Origin: Clostridiales bacterium | GTDB taxonomy: Bacteria > Bacillota > Clostridia > Peptostreptococcales > Anaerovoracaceae | DNA: 36,577 nt | NCBI GenBank assembly: GCA_022763735.1 | Contig: JALEQY010000067.1 | Span: 1 to 36,577, forward strand | Reading direction: 5' to 3' | In this document: one piece after another, positions 1 to 8,861 of the stretch | Position numbering within the stretch: the stretch's first letter is position 1 | How the letters are laid out: each line of letters starts with the position of its first letter | Position numbers and translations under genes: made by a program | Notes under the pieces: model-generated | Told to the model about the DNA's origin: nothing | What the model saw: the letters and a program-made list of their open reading frames with translations, nothing else | Databases searched by the model: none

Positions 1-1
1 G

Positions 2-460
2 CGAAAATGGAACGGCAGCAGATGGGTGAATTCTGAATTCACTACAAAGCAGGAAGGCAGATACAATATCACATATAAGGTATACAGCAGATACTGCGGA
101 GATCCTTCCTATGCGAGTTTTGTAGTCAACGTTACTGATAATAAAGCGCCTGAGCTTGATGTGCCGGAAGACAGGACTGTAAGTCCCGGTGATAAAAATG
201 CTGTCAGAGGAGTTGCAGCAGCTCAGAAGTCACGTGACCGTACCGGTGCGGTGAAAGTCAGCATACTAGGTCCCGGCGTAAAGGAATCAGGGCTGACATA
301 TGCTCAGGCAAAGGAGTTTGTTTTTGAAAAAACAGGAGATTATTTCATAACATATAGCGTCAGAAACTATTATCCTCCATACAGAAAAACCATCAGAAAA
401 GCTGTTATCAGATGTCAGGACAAATTCACACGTACAGTGGAGTGCTTTACAGGCTTTTAG
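2..460 (+). CDS. C-terminal part of a secreted protein with bacterial Ig-like repeats (5' end outside the window)
   Basis: The reading frame is open from the first bases, so the GTG at 26 is probably internal and the gene starts outside the window. The visible part of about 150 residues is rich in beta-strand-like segments. It carries a VTDNKAPEL junction, typical of tandem Ig-like/HYR-type repeats in exported Firmicute surface proteins: one repeat ends with VVNVTDN and the next begins with APELDVPED. There is no LPXTG sorting signal or membrane anchor at the C-terminus, so surface attachment, if any, would depend on the missing N-terminal part. Function is unknown; an extracellular structural or adhesion role is inferred from the fold only. 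A hairpin terminator follows closely, so this is the last gene of its transcript. Confidence 0.6.
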   Translation, partial: RKWNGSRWVNSEFTTKQEGRYNITYKVYSRYCGDPSYASFVVNVTDNKAPELDVPEDRTVSPGDKNAVRGVAAAQKSRDRTGAVKVSILGPGVKESGLTYAQAKEFVFEKTGDYFITYSVRNYYPPYRKTIRKAVIRCQDKFTRTVECFTGF

Positions 461-483
461 AATACAATACAGCGGAGGAATCA

Positions 484-511
484 GAAGGGCTGAAGAACCC
501 TTCTTTTTTTG
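484..511 (+). terminator. Rho-independent terminator
   Basis: GAAGGG (484-489) pairs with CCCTTC (498-503) over an 8-base loop and is followed by seven T (504-510). It ends the Ig-like protein transcript and insulates the pst promoter. Confidence 0.85.
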
Positions 512-519
512 TAAATAAT

Positions 520-592
520 TTTACACATGTCCGTATGCTAAATGTTAATCGTTTTACATAGATTTAACTTAGATGAGATTTTGCATTTAACA
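520..592 (+). promoter_or_regulatory. Candidate PhoP-binding direct repeats (Pho box) upstream of pstS
   Basis: Several TT(A/T)A(C/A)-type hexamers lie on one strand: TTTACA at 520, TTAATC at 545, TTTACA at 553, TTAACT at 564 and TTTAAC at 587. The middle three are spaced 8-11 bases apart, close to one helical turn. Gram-positive PhoP is known to bind tandem TT(A/T/C)ACA-like repeats. The position, directly upstream of a pst-phoPR operon, supports autoregulation. The region is A+T-rich, so single hexamers mean little; the tandem arrangement is the evidence. Confidence 0.5.
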
Positions 593-607
593 TTAGATAT
601 CTATAAT
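581..607 (+). promoter_or_regulatory. Probable promoter of the pst-pho operon
   Basis: A perfect TATAAT (602-607) lies 67 bases before pstS, with only a weak TTGCAT (581-586) at a short 15-base spacing. A good -10 with a poor -35 is what one expects of an activator-dependent Pho promoter, since the PhoP repeats overlap the -35 region. Confidence 0.55.
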
Positions 608-673
608 ACAAAATGTACAAAGGAGAGAGAATAAAAGTACATAAACTATTTAAGAAATCAAGGAGATGGAAAA

Positions 674-1549
674 ATGAAAAAGAACAAATTAGCAAAGATT
701 CTTACTTTTGGTCTGGCAGCTGTTATGGCCCTGAGTCTTGCAAGCTGCGGAGGCGGCAGTGATGAAAACGCTGATTCAGAAGGCGGAGACATCACAGTTA
801 TTTCAAGAGAAGAAGGATCAGGTACAAGAGATGCTTTCGTTGAACTGACAGGAATAATGCAGGATGATGTTGACAGAACTATAGACACTGCAGAAATTTC
901 AAACAGCACTTCAGTAGTTACACAGTCAGTTGCAGGAAACGAAGCAGCAATAGGCTATATCTCAATGGGTTCGCTCGATGACAGTGTTAAAGCTCTGAAG
1001 ATTGGTGGAGTTGAAGCAACAGTAGATAATGTAAAGAGCGGGGATTATGCACTTCAGAGACCTTTTAATATCGTAACAAAGGGTGAAGTGAAGGAACTTC
1101 CACAGGATTTCATCAACTTTATCATGAGTGCTGAAGGTCAGGGCATAATTGAAGAAGAAGGCTATATTTCAACTGATGAAAATGCAGCAAGCTATGAAGC
1201 AGCAGGACTTGAAGGATCAATCACACTGGCAGGATCAACCTCAGTTGCACCAGTAATGGAAGTACTCGCTGATGAATACAAGAAGCTGAACGACGGAGTT
1301 ACAATTGAAATACAGCAGACTGGTTCAGGAGCCGGAATCCAGAGCACAATCGAAGGTGTATGCGATATAGGTATGGCTTCAAGAGCACTTGAAGATGAAG
1401 AAGCAGGTGAAGGACTTGAAAGTCAGGAAATCGCTCTCGACGGAATTGCAGTTATCGTAAACAATAACAATACAGCTGAAGACATTACACTGGAACAGAT
1501 CATGCAGATCTACACAGGTGAAATCACAGCTTGGTCAGAAATTCAGTAA
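674..1549 (+). CDS. pstS: Phosphate ABC transporter substrate-binding lipoprotein, circularly permuted PstS
   Basis: Captures phosphate outside the membrane for the PstCAB transporter. A signal peptide ends in a lipobox LASC with Cys25, so it should be a lipoprotein. All hallmark PstS motifs are present but in swapped order. The half that is normally C-terminal comes first (ISREEGSGTRDAF near residue 40, then IGYISMGSLD and EGYIS). It is followed by the normally N-terminal half (LAGSTSVAPVME, QQTGSGAGIQS, CDIGMASR, LDGIAVIVN), and the protein ends at IYTGEITAWSEIQ. In ordinary PstS that last motif directly precedes ISREEGSGTR. The residues known to contact phosphate (Arg/Ser/Gly/Thr of REEGSGT, Ser/Thr of AGSTS, Ser of GSGAG, Asp of DIGMAS) are all kept, so function is probably retained. 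Length (291 aa) is normal for one PstS, which argues against a duplication. RBS AAGGAGATGG lies just upstream. First gene of a seven-gene operon. Confidence 0.9.
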   Translation: MKKNKLAKILTFGLAAVMALSLASCGGGSDENADSEGGDITVISREEGSGTRDAFVELTGIMQDDVDRTIDTAEISNSTSVVTQSVAGNEAAIGYISMGSLDDSVKALKIGGVEATVDNVKSGDYALQRPFNIVTKGEVKELPQDFINFIMSAEGQGIIEEEGYISTDENAASYEAAGLEGSITLAGSTSVAPVMEVLADEYKKLNDGVTIEIQQTGSGAGIQSTIEGVCDIGMASRALEDEEAGEGLESQEIALDGIAVIVNNNNTAEDITLEQIMQIYTGEITAWSEIQ

Positions 1550-1599
1550 GAATGAAACACTTACTCTAATGTTGTAAAGAAAGAATAACAGGTAAAAAA

Positions 1600-2448
1600 A
1601 TGCGCAAATACAGCGAAAGCATTATGAAGATAGTATTCCTGGTGACGGCATGTGTCTCAATAATAGCGGTAATCCTCATATGTGTGTTCCTGTTTGCAAG
1701 TGGTGTACCAGCTATAAAGGAAATCGGTTTTACCGATTTCCTTTTCGGCACATCATGGAAGCCGGGACAGGATCTTTATGGGATATTTCCGATGATAATA
1801 GGCAGTGTATATGTAACAGCAGGAGCGATAATCATAGGTGTACCTATCGGACTCTTATGTGCAGTATTTATGGCGCGCTACTGTCCGAAGGGCTTATATA
1901 AGGTATTAAAACCTGCAGTTGATCTGCTGGCAGGAATTCCATCTATTGTTTATGGGTTCTTCGGCCTTATGGTGATCGTTCCGCTCGTTCAGGATACACT
2001 GGGCGGCAGCGGTAAATGTCTCTTTACCTCGGCTGTGCTTCTGGGAATAATGATACTTCCTACAATCATCAATGTATCAGAATCAAATATAAGAGCGGTT
2101 CCAGAGTATTATTATGAAGGCTCACTGGCTCTCGGTGCGACAAGAGAGAGAAGTATTTTCAGAGCAGTGCTGCCGGCAGCCAGAATGGGTATACTGGCGG
2201 GTATAATACTGGGAATAGGGAGAGCTATAGGAGAAACAATGGCGGTAGTAATGGTATGTGGCAACCAGGCTATAATGCCTCAGGGAATCACAATGGGAGT
2301 CAGAACACTTACTGCAAATATAGTGCTTGAAATGGGATATGCATCGGGGCTTCACAGAGAAGCACTGATAGCAACGGCTGTTGTGCTGTTCGTGTTTATC
2401 CTTATAATAAACCTTTCCTTTACTGCACTGAAGAGGAGGGCTGACTGA
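1600..2448 (+). CDS. pstC: Phosphate ABC transporter permease PstC
   Basis: One of the two membrane subunits that form the phosphate channel. At 282 aa it has an N-terminal transmembrane helix (about residues 10-34), the segment FGTSWKPGQDLYGIFPMI typical of PstC, and a permease domain with [17 protein letters not shown] and the coupling-loop region GSLALGATRERSIFRAVLPAA. A further signature, LGIGRAIGETMAVVMV, follows. The SD before the ATG at 1600 is weak (AAAGAAAG); an internal ATG at 1624 would remove only eight residues. It overlaps pstA by one base (TGATG), indicating translational coupling. Confidence 0.95.
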   Translation: MRKYSESIMKIVFLVTACVSIIAVILICVFLFASGVPAIKEIGFTDFLFGTSWKPGQDLYGIFPMIIGSVYVTAGAIIIGVPIGLLCAVFMARYCPKGLYKVLKPAVDLLAGIPSIVYGFFGLMVIVPLVQDTLGGSGKCLFTSAVLLGIMILPTIINVSESNIRAVPEYYYEGSLALGATRERSIFRAVLPAARMGILAGIILGIGRAIGETMAVVMVCGNQAIMPQGITMGVRTLTANIVLEMGYASGLHREALIATAVVLFVFILIINLSFTALKRRAD

Positions 2449-3314
2449 TGAACAGGAAAAAAAAGTTTGATTTCGGAGAGTTCTGGAACATCTACAGAAG
2501 AAAACCTGGTTCTCTTATAGTTCTTATACTGGTACTGCTGTCTGCAGTGGTAACAGTAGGCGTGCTTTTTTCATTAATAATATATATACTGGTAAATGGA
2601 GTGACTCATCTTAAGCCGGAACTCTTCGCATGGGAGTTCAATACTGATAACATGTCGATGATGCCTGCAATTGTCAGCACTGTATATATGACGGTCCTGT
2701 CACTTATTATGGCTGTTCCTGTCGGAATATTCTCGGCTATATATCTTGTCGAATATGCCAGAAGAGGAAGCAGACTTGTCAAGGTTGTGAGGACTACGAC
2801 AGAAACCCTGCAGGGAATACCTTCTATTGTTTACGGACTGTTCGGATATATTCTTTTCGTAATTACTCTGGGATGGAGTTATTCACTGATAGCCGGGGCA
2901 GTTACACTGGCAATCATGATCCTGCCTCTTATTATGAGGACTACAGAAGAGGCGCTTATGTCGGTGCCTGATTCGTATCGTGAAGGCAGTTTCGGTCTGG
3001 GTGCAGGAAAACTGTATACTGTTTTTAAACTTATACTTCCCTGTGCCGTACCGGGTATTCTGGCAGGGGTGATACTGGCGATAGGGAGAATAGTGGGAGA
3101 AAGTGCAGCGCTTATATTCACGGCAGGAACAGTGGCACAGGTTCCCGGCAGTCTCTTTGATTCCGCCAGAACATTATCGGTGCACATGTATGCTCTGCTT
3201 TCTGAAGGTCTGTACACTGACGAAGCATATGCCACCGCAGTTGTGCTCCTGATACTGGTAATAATAATCAACGCTCTTTCAGGAATGGTTGCGAAAAAAT
3301 TAGCGACGAGGTAA
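2448..3314 (+). CDS. pstA: Phosphate ABC transporter permease PstA
   Basis: Partner of PstC in the membrane. The 288-aa protein begins with a charged tail, a membrane helix (about residues 20-46) and then the BPD permease domain. Diagnostic stretches are [19 protein letters not shown], the coupling region [21 protein letters not shown], and [19 protein letters not shown]. The start ATG shares its A with the pstC stop, and GAGGAGGG just upstream (2431-2440 area) serves as RBS. pstB follows after four bases. Confidence 0.95.
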   Translation: MNRKKKFDFGEFWNIYRRKPGSLIVLILVLLSAVVTVGVLFSLIIYILVNGVTHLKPELFAWEFNTDNMSMMPAIVSTVYMTVLSLIMAVPVGIFSAIYLVEYARRGSRLVKVVRTTTETLQGIPSIVYGLFGYILFVITLGWSYSLIAGAVTLAIMILPLIMRTTEEALMSVPDSYREGSFGLGAGKLYTVFKLILPCAVPGILAGVILAIGRIVGESAALIFTAGTVAQVPGSLFDSARTLSVHMYALLSEGLYTDEAYATAVVLLILVIIINALSGMVAKKLATR

Positions 3315-3318
3315 TGGA

Positions 3319-4068
3319 ATGGACAAATATACAATAGAAAATCTGGAGCTTTATTATGGGGATTTCAAAGCTCTGAAAAATATAAATCTGAATATACAGG
3401 AGAAGGAGATCACGGCATTCATCGGACCATCAGGCTGTGGCAAATCAACATTGCTGAAAACTCTCAACAGGATGAATGACCTTGTTGAGGGGTGTCGTAT
3501 AACAGGAAGGGTTGCATTGGATAATGAGGACATCTATGGCAAAATAGATGTGAATCATCTGAGAAAACGAGTAGGTATGGTTTTTCAGAAGCCGAATCCT
3601 TTTCCGATGAGCATATATGACAATATAGCATACGGTCCGAGAACCCATGGTATCAAATCCAGGGCAAGGCTTGATGAAATAGTTGAGAAGTCACTTAAGG
3701 ATGTTGCTATCTGGGACGAGGTGAAGGATCGTCTGAAGAAAAGTGCACTGGGCCTTTCGGGAGGGCAGCAGCAGAGACTTTGTATAGCCAGAGCTCTGGC
3801 TGTTGAGCCTGAAGTTATCCTGATGGATGAACCGACTTCCGCACTTGATCCGATATCCACTTCAAAGATTGAAGATCTGGCTATAGAACTTAAAGATAAA
3901 TACACAATCATAATCGTGACACATAATATGCAGCAGGCTGCCAGAATATCGGATAAAACAGCATTCTTTCTGCTGGGAGAAATGGTTGAATTCAATAAGA
4001 CAGAAACATTGTTCTCAATGCCGAAGGATAAACGTACAGAAGATTATATAACAGGGAGGTTTGGATGA
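3319..4068 (+). CDS. pstB: Phosphate ABC transporter ATP-binding protein PstB
   Basis: Cytoplasmic ATPase that powers PstCA. At 249 aa it has the full set of ABC motifs: Walker [10 protein letters not shown] (residues 36-44), Q-loop [14 protein letters not shown] (typical of PstB), signature [16 protein letters not shown], Walker [14 protein letters not shown] and switch His in VTHNMQQA. The length and the [10 protein letters not shown] segment after Walker A are typical of PstB rather than of other ABC ATPases. It ends two bases before the preferred start of phoU. Confidence 0.97.
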   Translation: MDKYTIENLELYYGDFKALKNINLNIQEKEITAFIGPSGCGKSTLLKTLNRMNDLVEGCRITGRVALDNEDIYGKIDVNHLRKRVGMVFQKPNPFPMSIYDNIAYGPRTHGIKSRARLDEIVEKSLKDVAIWDEVKDRLKKSALGLSGGQQQRLCIARALAVEPEVILMDEPTSALDPISTSKIEDLAIELKDKYTIIIVTHNMQQAARISDKTAFFLLGEMVEFNKTETLFSMPKDKRTEDYITGRFG

Positions 4069-4069
4069 T

Positions 4070-4729
4070 ATGAGGATCAGATTTGATGAACAGCTTGAGC
4101 AGCTCAACGTAATGCTTATTGATATGGGAGCATTGTGTGAGGAAGCTATCACATATGCAGTTAAAGCATTCGAAGAGGATTCGGATGAAATGAGACGAAT
4201 GACATATGAAACCGACCGTGACATTGATGAGAGAGAAAGCGAAATTGAGAATGTATGCCTGAAACTGCTGCTGCAGCAGCAGCCTGTAGCCAAAGACCTG
4301 AGGCTCATATCCTCCGCACTGAAAATGATTTCTGATATGGAACGAATAGGAGATCAGGCATATGATATAGCTGAAATCACGGAAACCATGAGCTATGACA
4401 GGCGAGGTACAGGAGCAGAACATATAAGCAGTATGGCAGTGACAGCAATTGAAATGGTTACAGAAAGTATAGATTCTTTCGTAAAAAAGGACATGACTCT
4501 TGCAAATGATGTTATAATTAAAGATGATATCGTTGATGACTTGTTTATCAAGGTTAAAAATGATCTGATCAATGAAGTCGCGGAAGACAAGTCTCTGGGA
4601 GAATACTTCATCGATATACTTATGATTGCGAAATATCTTGAAAGAATAAGCGATCATGCGGTAAATATTGCAGAATGGGTTATTTTTTCCATAACCGGAA
4701 AACATGTAACCCAGGAAGAGATTGGGTAA
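4070..4729 (+). CDS. phoU: Phosphate signaling complex protein PhoU
   Basis: Cytoplasmic three-helix-bundle repeat protein that links Pst transport activity to the PhoR kinase. It starts MRIRFDEQLEQLNVMLIDMG, typical of PhoU, and contains the two repeated metal-binding ExxxD-type segments (ERESEIENVCLKLL and the second half around ERISDHAVNIAEW). I place the start at the ATG at 4070, nine bases after GGGAGGT (4054-4060). The TTG at 4061 would lie on the RBS itself. Length is then 219 aa, normal for the family. It sits between pstB and phoP, the usual place in Firmicutes. Confidence 0.93.
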   Translation: MRIRFDEQLEQLNVMLIDMGALCEEAITYAVKAFEEDSDEMRRMTYETDRDIDERESEIENVCLKLLLQQQPVAKDLRLISSALKMISDMERIGDQAYDIAEITETMSYDRRGTGAEHISSMAVTAIEMVTESIDSFVKKDMTLANDVIIKDDIVDDLFIKVKNDLINEVAEDKSLGEYFIDILMIAKYLERISDHAVNIAEWVIFSITGKHVTQEEIG

Positions 4730-4733
4730 TAAA

Positions 4734-5411
4734 ATGATATATTTCCTTGAAGACGACAACAATATAAGAAATTTTGTTATTTATGCACTCAATAATACAG
4801 GTCTTGAAGCAGAAGGGTTTGATCATCCGAAGTATTTCTGGCAGGCAATGGCGGAGCGCAGGCCGGATCTTGTCCTGCTTGATATAATGCTGCCGGATGA
4901 GGACGGTATAACGATACTTAAAAAACTGAGAGAAAAAAGCAGCACTATGGATCTGCCTATAATAATGCTGACGGCAAAAGGAACAGAATACGACAAGGTG
5001 ATGGGTCTTGACAGCGGTGCTGATGATTATATTGCCAAGCCATTCGGCACGATGGAGCTTATCTCCAGAATAAAAGCACTTCTCAGGAGGACCGGCAGAG
5101 ATGATTCACCTGTTGAGTACAGGAGAGGTGAACTATACCTGTGCCCTTCGAAGCATATCGTCAGAACAGGAGATAAAGATGTGACTCTGACCCTCAAGGA
5201 ATTTGAACTGCTGTGTCTGCTTTTTAAAAACGAAGGAATAGTTCTGACACGTGATGAGATACTTTCCAAGGTATGGGGATATGAATTTGACGGTGAAAGC
5301 CGTACGGTTGATGTGCACATCAGGACACTGCGTGCCAAGCTCGGTGATTCAGGCAGGCTGATTGAGACAGTCAGAGGCCTGGGATATAAAATCGGAGGAA
5401 GTCATGACTAA
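4734..5411 (+). CDS. phoP: Phosphate regulon response regulator, OmpR/PhoB family
   Basis: DNA-binding response regulator for phosphate starvation. The receiver domain (about residues 1-118) has acidic pocket E6-D7-D8, phospho-acceptor D50 in LVLLDIMLPDEDG, T80 and K102. A winged-helix domain follows with LTLKEFELLCLLFKNEGIVLTR and SRTVDVHIRTLRAKLG, and the protein ends RGLGYKI. Start: the ATG at 4734 gives MIYFLEDD, an ordinary receiver N-terminus; a TTG at 4722 is too close to AGGAAGAG. Its position after phoU and overlapping phoR by eight bases makes the Pho assignment secure even though OmpR-type regulators look alike. Confidence 0.93.
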   Translation: MIYFLEDDNNIRNFVIYALNNTGLEAEGFDHPKYFWQAMAERRPDLVLLDIMLPDEDGITILKKLREKSSTMDLPIIMLTAKGTEYDKVMGLDSGADDYIAKPFGTMELISRIKALLRRTGRDDSPVEYRRGELYLCPSKHIVRTGDKDVTLTLKEFELLCLLFKNEGIVLTRDEILSKVWGYEFDGESRTVDVHIRTLRAKLGDSGRLIETVRGLGYKIGGSHD

Positions 5412-7056
5412 AAAAATATTCAAGAATATACTGGCTGTTTCTGTTGCAGTTCTTGTGATATGTGTTCTCTGTATTTCTTATGTTCTATATGGATATTTTG
5501 AAGATATCATCAAAGATGAGCTGAAGACGGAAGCAGGTCTTATTTCTCAGGAAATACAGCAGGATGAAGATATGCTCAACTCTCTGAAGCTGACGAACAA
5601 CAGGATAACGCTTATAGACAGCACAGGAAAAGTGCTGTTTGATTCTGCTGCGGATGAAGATTCAATGGAGAACCACAGCAGCAGAGAGGAAATAATAGGT
5701 GCAGAAAAAGATGGAGAAGCATACGCTGTCAGATTTTCAGATACTCTGTCCACAAAGACCATATATTATGCGATGCAGCTGGATGACGGCAGAATACTGA
5801 GAATAGCACAGAAACAGAGCGTTGTTCTGCTGCTGCTCAAAGGGGTGCTGCCGCCGTTTATAGTAATACTTATCGGTATACTGATACTGACATCGGTAAT
5901 TTCCCGATCTTCATCAAAGAGGATAATTGCTCCGATAAATGAAATGAATCTCAACGATGCGGAAGCGGATGAACCTTACCCTGAGCTGGCTCCGCTGATG
6001 ACCAAGATCAGACAGCAGAAGAAGCATATACAGCTGCAGCTGGATGAAATGGAAAGGCGGCAGAAGGAGTTCATAGCAATCACCGAGAATATGAGTGAGG
6101 GTTTCCTGCTTATCGATAAAAATATGGATATTCTGTCATATAATACTGCAGCCCTTAATCTTCTGGGGGATGGAACGGATGACATACCGAAAACTGCATT
6201 CGAGCTCAACAGAAGCAAAGGTTTCCGTACAGCGGTTGAGGAGGCTCTAAGAGGGAAAAACAACCAGCAGCCTCATGAGACGGAGAACAGATGCTACAAT
6301 ATAGTGGCAAATCCTGTAACGGAGGAGGATAAAGTCGTAGGTGCGGTAATAGTCGTGATGGATGTGACAGAAAAGGAACAGCGGGACAGACTGAGACGTG
6401 AGTTCACGTCTAACGTTTCTCACGAACTTAAAACACCGCTGACAACAATTTACGGAGTCTCTGACATGATGGCAGAAGGCATTGTGAAAGCAGGAGATGT
6501 GAAAGGCTTCGCCAAGACCATCAAGGACGAGTCGGGCAGGATGATCAGGCTGATAGATGATATAATAAAGCTTTCGAGGCTCGATGAGAATCCTGCGGAA
6601 GAGGAGCTTGCAGAAGTTGATATTTTTGAAACAGCCAGCGATGTAGTTGAACGTCTTAAAGCGAGTGCTGATGAAAAAAAAGTGAGCTTCATGCTGGAGG
6701 GTGAAAAGACAGTTGTCAGAGGAATCCCGCACCTTTGTGATGAGATCATTTTCAATCTGTGCGAAAATGCTGTGAAATACAACAAAGAAGGTGGCTCTGT
6801 CAATGTAAGTATAAAACCTGATGATGACGGTGCTGTGCTTATTGTGGAGGATACAGGAATCGGTATTCCTTATGAATATCAGGATAGAGTGTTCGAGAGA
6901 TTTTTCCGCGCCGACAAAAGCCACAGCAATCAGATAAAAGGCACAGGTCTGGGACTTTCGATCGTTAAAAATGCTGTGATACATCTTGGAGGTACTATAG
7001 AGCTTGAAAGCTCAGAAGGCAGCGGGACTAAGATTACTGTCCGTTTTGCTGATTAA
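5404..7056 (+). CDS. phoR: Phosphate regulon sensor histidine kinase PhoR
   Basis: Membrane histidine kinase paired with PhoP. The 550-aa protein has TM1 (about 8-30), an extracytoplasmic segment of roughly 110 residues, TM2 (about 140-168), a short linker and coiled coil, a PAS domain (about 219-330), HisKA with H340 in SNVSHELKTP, and HATPase motifs NLCENAVKYN (from about 451), DTGIGIP and GTGLGLSIVKN. I start it at the ATG at 5404, preceded by GGAGGAAGTC; this overlaps the end of phoP by eight bases. I see no clear HAMP domain after TM2, which is unusual but not unknown for PhoR. A strong hairpin terminator follows. Confidence 0.93.
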   Translation: MTKKIFKNILAVSVAVLVICVLCISYVLYGYFEDIIKDELKTEAGLISQEIQQDEDMLNSLKLTNNRITLIDSTGKVLFDSAADEDSMENHSSREEIIGAEKDGEAYAVRFSDTLSTKTIYYAMQLDDGRILRIAQKQSVVLLLLKGVLPPFIVILIGILILTSVISRSSSKRIIAPINEMNLNDAEADEPYPELAPLMTKIRQQKKHIQLQLDEMERRQKEFIAITENMSEGFLLIDKNMDILSYNTAALNLLGDGTDDIPKTAFELNRSKGFRTAVEEALRGKNNQQPHETENRCYNIVANPVTEEDKVVGAVIVVMDVTEKEQRDRLRREFTSNVSHELKTPLTTIYGVSDMMAEGIVKAGDVKGFAKTIKDESGRMIRLIDDIIKLSRLDENPAEEELAEVDIFETASDVVERLKASADEKKVSFMLEGEKTVVRGIPHLCDEIIFNLCENAVKYNKEGGSVNVSIKPDDDGAVLIVEDTGIGIPYEYQDRVFERFFRADKSHSNQIKGTGLGLSIVKNAVIHLGGTIELESSEGSGTKITVRFAD

Positions 7057-7072
7057 TCTAGTTTATGTATTA

Positions 7073-7110
7073 AAAAGCTGAGTTTCATATAGTTTAAACT
7101 CAGCTTTTGT
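7073..7110. terminator. Bidirectional terminator between phoR and fabF
   Basis: AAAAGCTGAGTTT (7073-7085) pairs perfectly with AAACTCAGCTTTT (7096-7108), with T-runs on both strands. It lies between two converging genes and can serve both. Confidence 0.9.
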
Positions 7111-7113
7111 TTT

Positions 7114-8376
7114 TTATTCGTATTTCTTCACTATGATGCTGGAATTCTGGCCGCCGAATCCCAGGGCATTTGACATAGCGACTCTGACTTCAGCTTTTCT
7201 CGGTCCTTCCGGTATGAAGTCAAGGTCACACTGCGGATCCGGTGTCCTGTAATTCAGTGTCGGCGGAAGTATTCCGTTCTCAATGGCCTTGATGCATGCA
7301 ATGACTTCTGTAATACCGCCCACTCCCATAAGGTGACCTGTGTTGCCTTTTGTAGAGCTTACAGGCGGTATTCTGTTTTTTAGTTCTTCAGGCATTTCTT
7401 CTTCGTAATTTTCCCATCCGTACAAAGTTTTGATAGCTTTGACTTCGATAGGATCTCCTACAGGAGTGGATGTGCCGTGGGTATTGATATAATCGATATC
7501 GTCAGGACCAAGTCCTGCTTTCTTCAATGCACTCTGCATACATGCCACTGCACCGCTTCCGTCAGGACGAGGAGAGGTGACATGATATCCGTCTGTATTA
7601 TTGCCGTATCCGGCCAGGCTGCAGATGATATCTGCTCCGCGTTTTTTCGCATGTTCTTCTGTTTCAAGAATGATGGCACCACCGCCTTCGCCCATTACAA
7701 AACCGTCTCTGTCTGCATCAAAAGGCCTGCAGGCAGTTTCAGGGTCAGGGTTTTTGGAAAGAGCCTTGGCTTGTGCCAGCGTTGACATGACAATAGGGCA
7801 GTGGGCGCTTTCGCCGCTTGTAACCAGCATTACGTCAGCTTCTCCGGAATTCAGCAGCATGGCAGCTATGCAGATTGCGTCTCCTCCCGATGAGCATGCC
7901 GTGCTTACCGTGAAGCTTGGTCCATGTATTCCGTATGCGATAGCGATCTGAGCTGCCCCCAGGTTTCCCAGCATTTTAGGAAGGAAACGAGGGCTGACCT
8001 TTTTTCTGCCGTCCACGCTGTAGCTTCTTTCTGTTTCAGCTATGATGGAGGTTCCGCTGAGAGCAGTTGCCATTACTATACCGATTCTGTCAGATTCATC
8101 CTCGATTGAGATTCCACTCTGTTCTATCGCTTCCTTGGCAGAAGCAAACGCGTACTGTATGAAAGTGCCTGTTTCTTTGGCAAGCTTTGAAGACATATAG
8201 TCAGAAGGGTTAAAATCTTTGACTTCTCCTGCAACAGTGATAGGAATATTTTCATCGTCGAATTTTGTTATTCTGTTTATACCGCACTTCATGTCCAGCA
8301 GACCCTGCCAGTAATTATCAACTCCTATGCCGACAGGCGTTACTGCACCAAGTCCGGTAATAACTATATTTTTCAT
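7114..8376 (-). CDS. fabF: Beta-ketoacyl-ACP synthase II
   Basis: Condenses malonyl-ACP with acyl-ACP in fatty-acid elongation. The 420-aa thiolase-fold protein has the active-site Cys161 in STACSSGG and the two catalytic His in HGTSTPVGDP and GNTGHLMGVGG. It starts MKNIVITGLGAVTPVG, the standard FabF N-terminus. That ATG (8374-8376) has GGAGGTG at 8385-8391; an upstream in-frame ATG would add 11 unrelated residues and remove the spacing. It stands alone here: no other fab gene is in the window, so its context does not show whether it is the housekeeping copy. Confidence 0.95.
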   Translation of the reverse strand: MKNIVITGLGAVTPVGIGVDNYWQGLLDMKCGINRITKFDDENIPITVAGEVKDFNPSDYMSSKLAKETGTFIQYAFASAKEAIEQSGISIEDESDRIGIVMATALSGTSIIAETERSYSVDGRKKVSPRFLPKMLGNLGAAQIAIAYGIHGPSFTVSTACSSGGDAICIAAMLLNSGEADVMLVTSGESAHCPIVMSTLAQAKALSKNPDPETACRPFDADRDGFVMGEGGGAIILETEEHAKKRGADIICSLAGYGNNTDGYHVTSPRPDGSGAVACMQSALKKAGLGPDDIDYINTHGTSTPVGDPIEVKAIKTLYGWENYEEEMPEELKNRIPPVSSTKGNTGHLMGVGGITEVIACIKAIENGILPPTLNYRTPDPQCDLDFIPEGPRKAEVRVAMSNALGFGGQNSSIIVKKYE

Positions 8377-8492
8377 TATACTTCCACCTCCAGAAAGTTT
8401 GTGTCCCAAAAACGTATATATTTTATCATAATTTTAATTGTTTGTCATTATATTTGACGTCAGGCCGCGTTCTTTTTGCATAAATACTGTCC

Positions 8493-8521
8493 TTGACACC
8501 GGATGATACTTCAGATAATAT
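8493..8521 (+). promoter_or_regulatory. Sigma-A-type promoter for the DUF896 gene
   Basis: TTGACA (8493-8498), 17-base spacer, TAATAT (8516-8521). An in-frame ATG inside this promoter is therefore not a usable start for the downstream gene. Confidence 0.7.
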
Positions 8522-8561
8522 TAGATTCAGAACACAAATGAAATTATCCGGAGGTGCAGCA

Positions 8562-8777
8562 ATGCTGGAAAAACATAAAATGAACAGGATCAACGAGCTC
8601 GCCAGAAAATCAAAATCCGAGGGGCTGAGTGCTGAGGAGAAAGAAGAACAGGAATCTCTGAGGAAAGAGTATATCGAGAAATTCAGAGAGCATTTCAAAG
8701 GTCACCTGAACCGCATCAGATTTGTGGAGGATATGACAGAGGAAGAGCTGGCTGAGTATAATAAAAATAAAAACTGA
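8562..8777 (+). CDS. DUF896 / UPF0291 (YnzC-like) small cytoplasmic protein
   Basis: A 71-residue protein made almost entirely of two charged helices. It carries the family pattern MNRINELARKSKSEGLSAEE followed by E(Q)ESLRKEYIEKFREHFKGHL. In Bacillus the relative YnzC is encoded beside SOS genes; no SOS neighbour or LexA-like box is visible here. The molecular function of the family is not established. The ATG at 8562 has GGAGGTG five bases upstream and lies downstream of the promoter at 8493. It is followed by its own terminator, so it is a monocistronic gene. Confidence 0.9.
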   Translation: MLEKHKMNRINELARKSKSEGLSAEEKEEQESLRKEYIEKFREHFKGHLNRIRFVEDMTEEELAEYNKNKN

Positions 8778-8798
8778 CAAAACTAGTATTGAAACGAC

Positions 8799-8832
8799 GG
8801 CGGGAAACTTCACTTTTCTCGCCTTATTTATT
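8799..8832 (+). terminator. Probable terminator after the DUF896 gene
   Basis: GGCGGGAAA (8799-8807) pairs with TTTCTCGCC (8815-8823, one G-U pair) and is followed by TTATTTATT, a broken T tract. Confidence 0.65.
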
Positions 8833-8861
8833 ACATAATGTCCACAAAGGCAGGTGGACGT

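Noticed and set aside
8493-8561. Longer DUF896 protein starting at the ATG at 8493-8542
   Set aside because: The upstream codons lie on the promoter and before the GGAGGTG RBS; the conserved family sequence starts at 8562.
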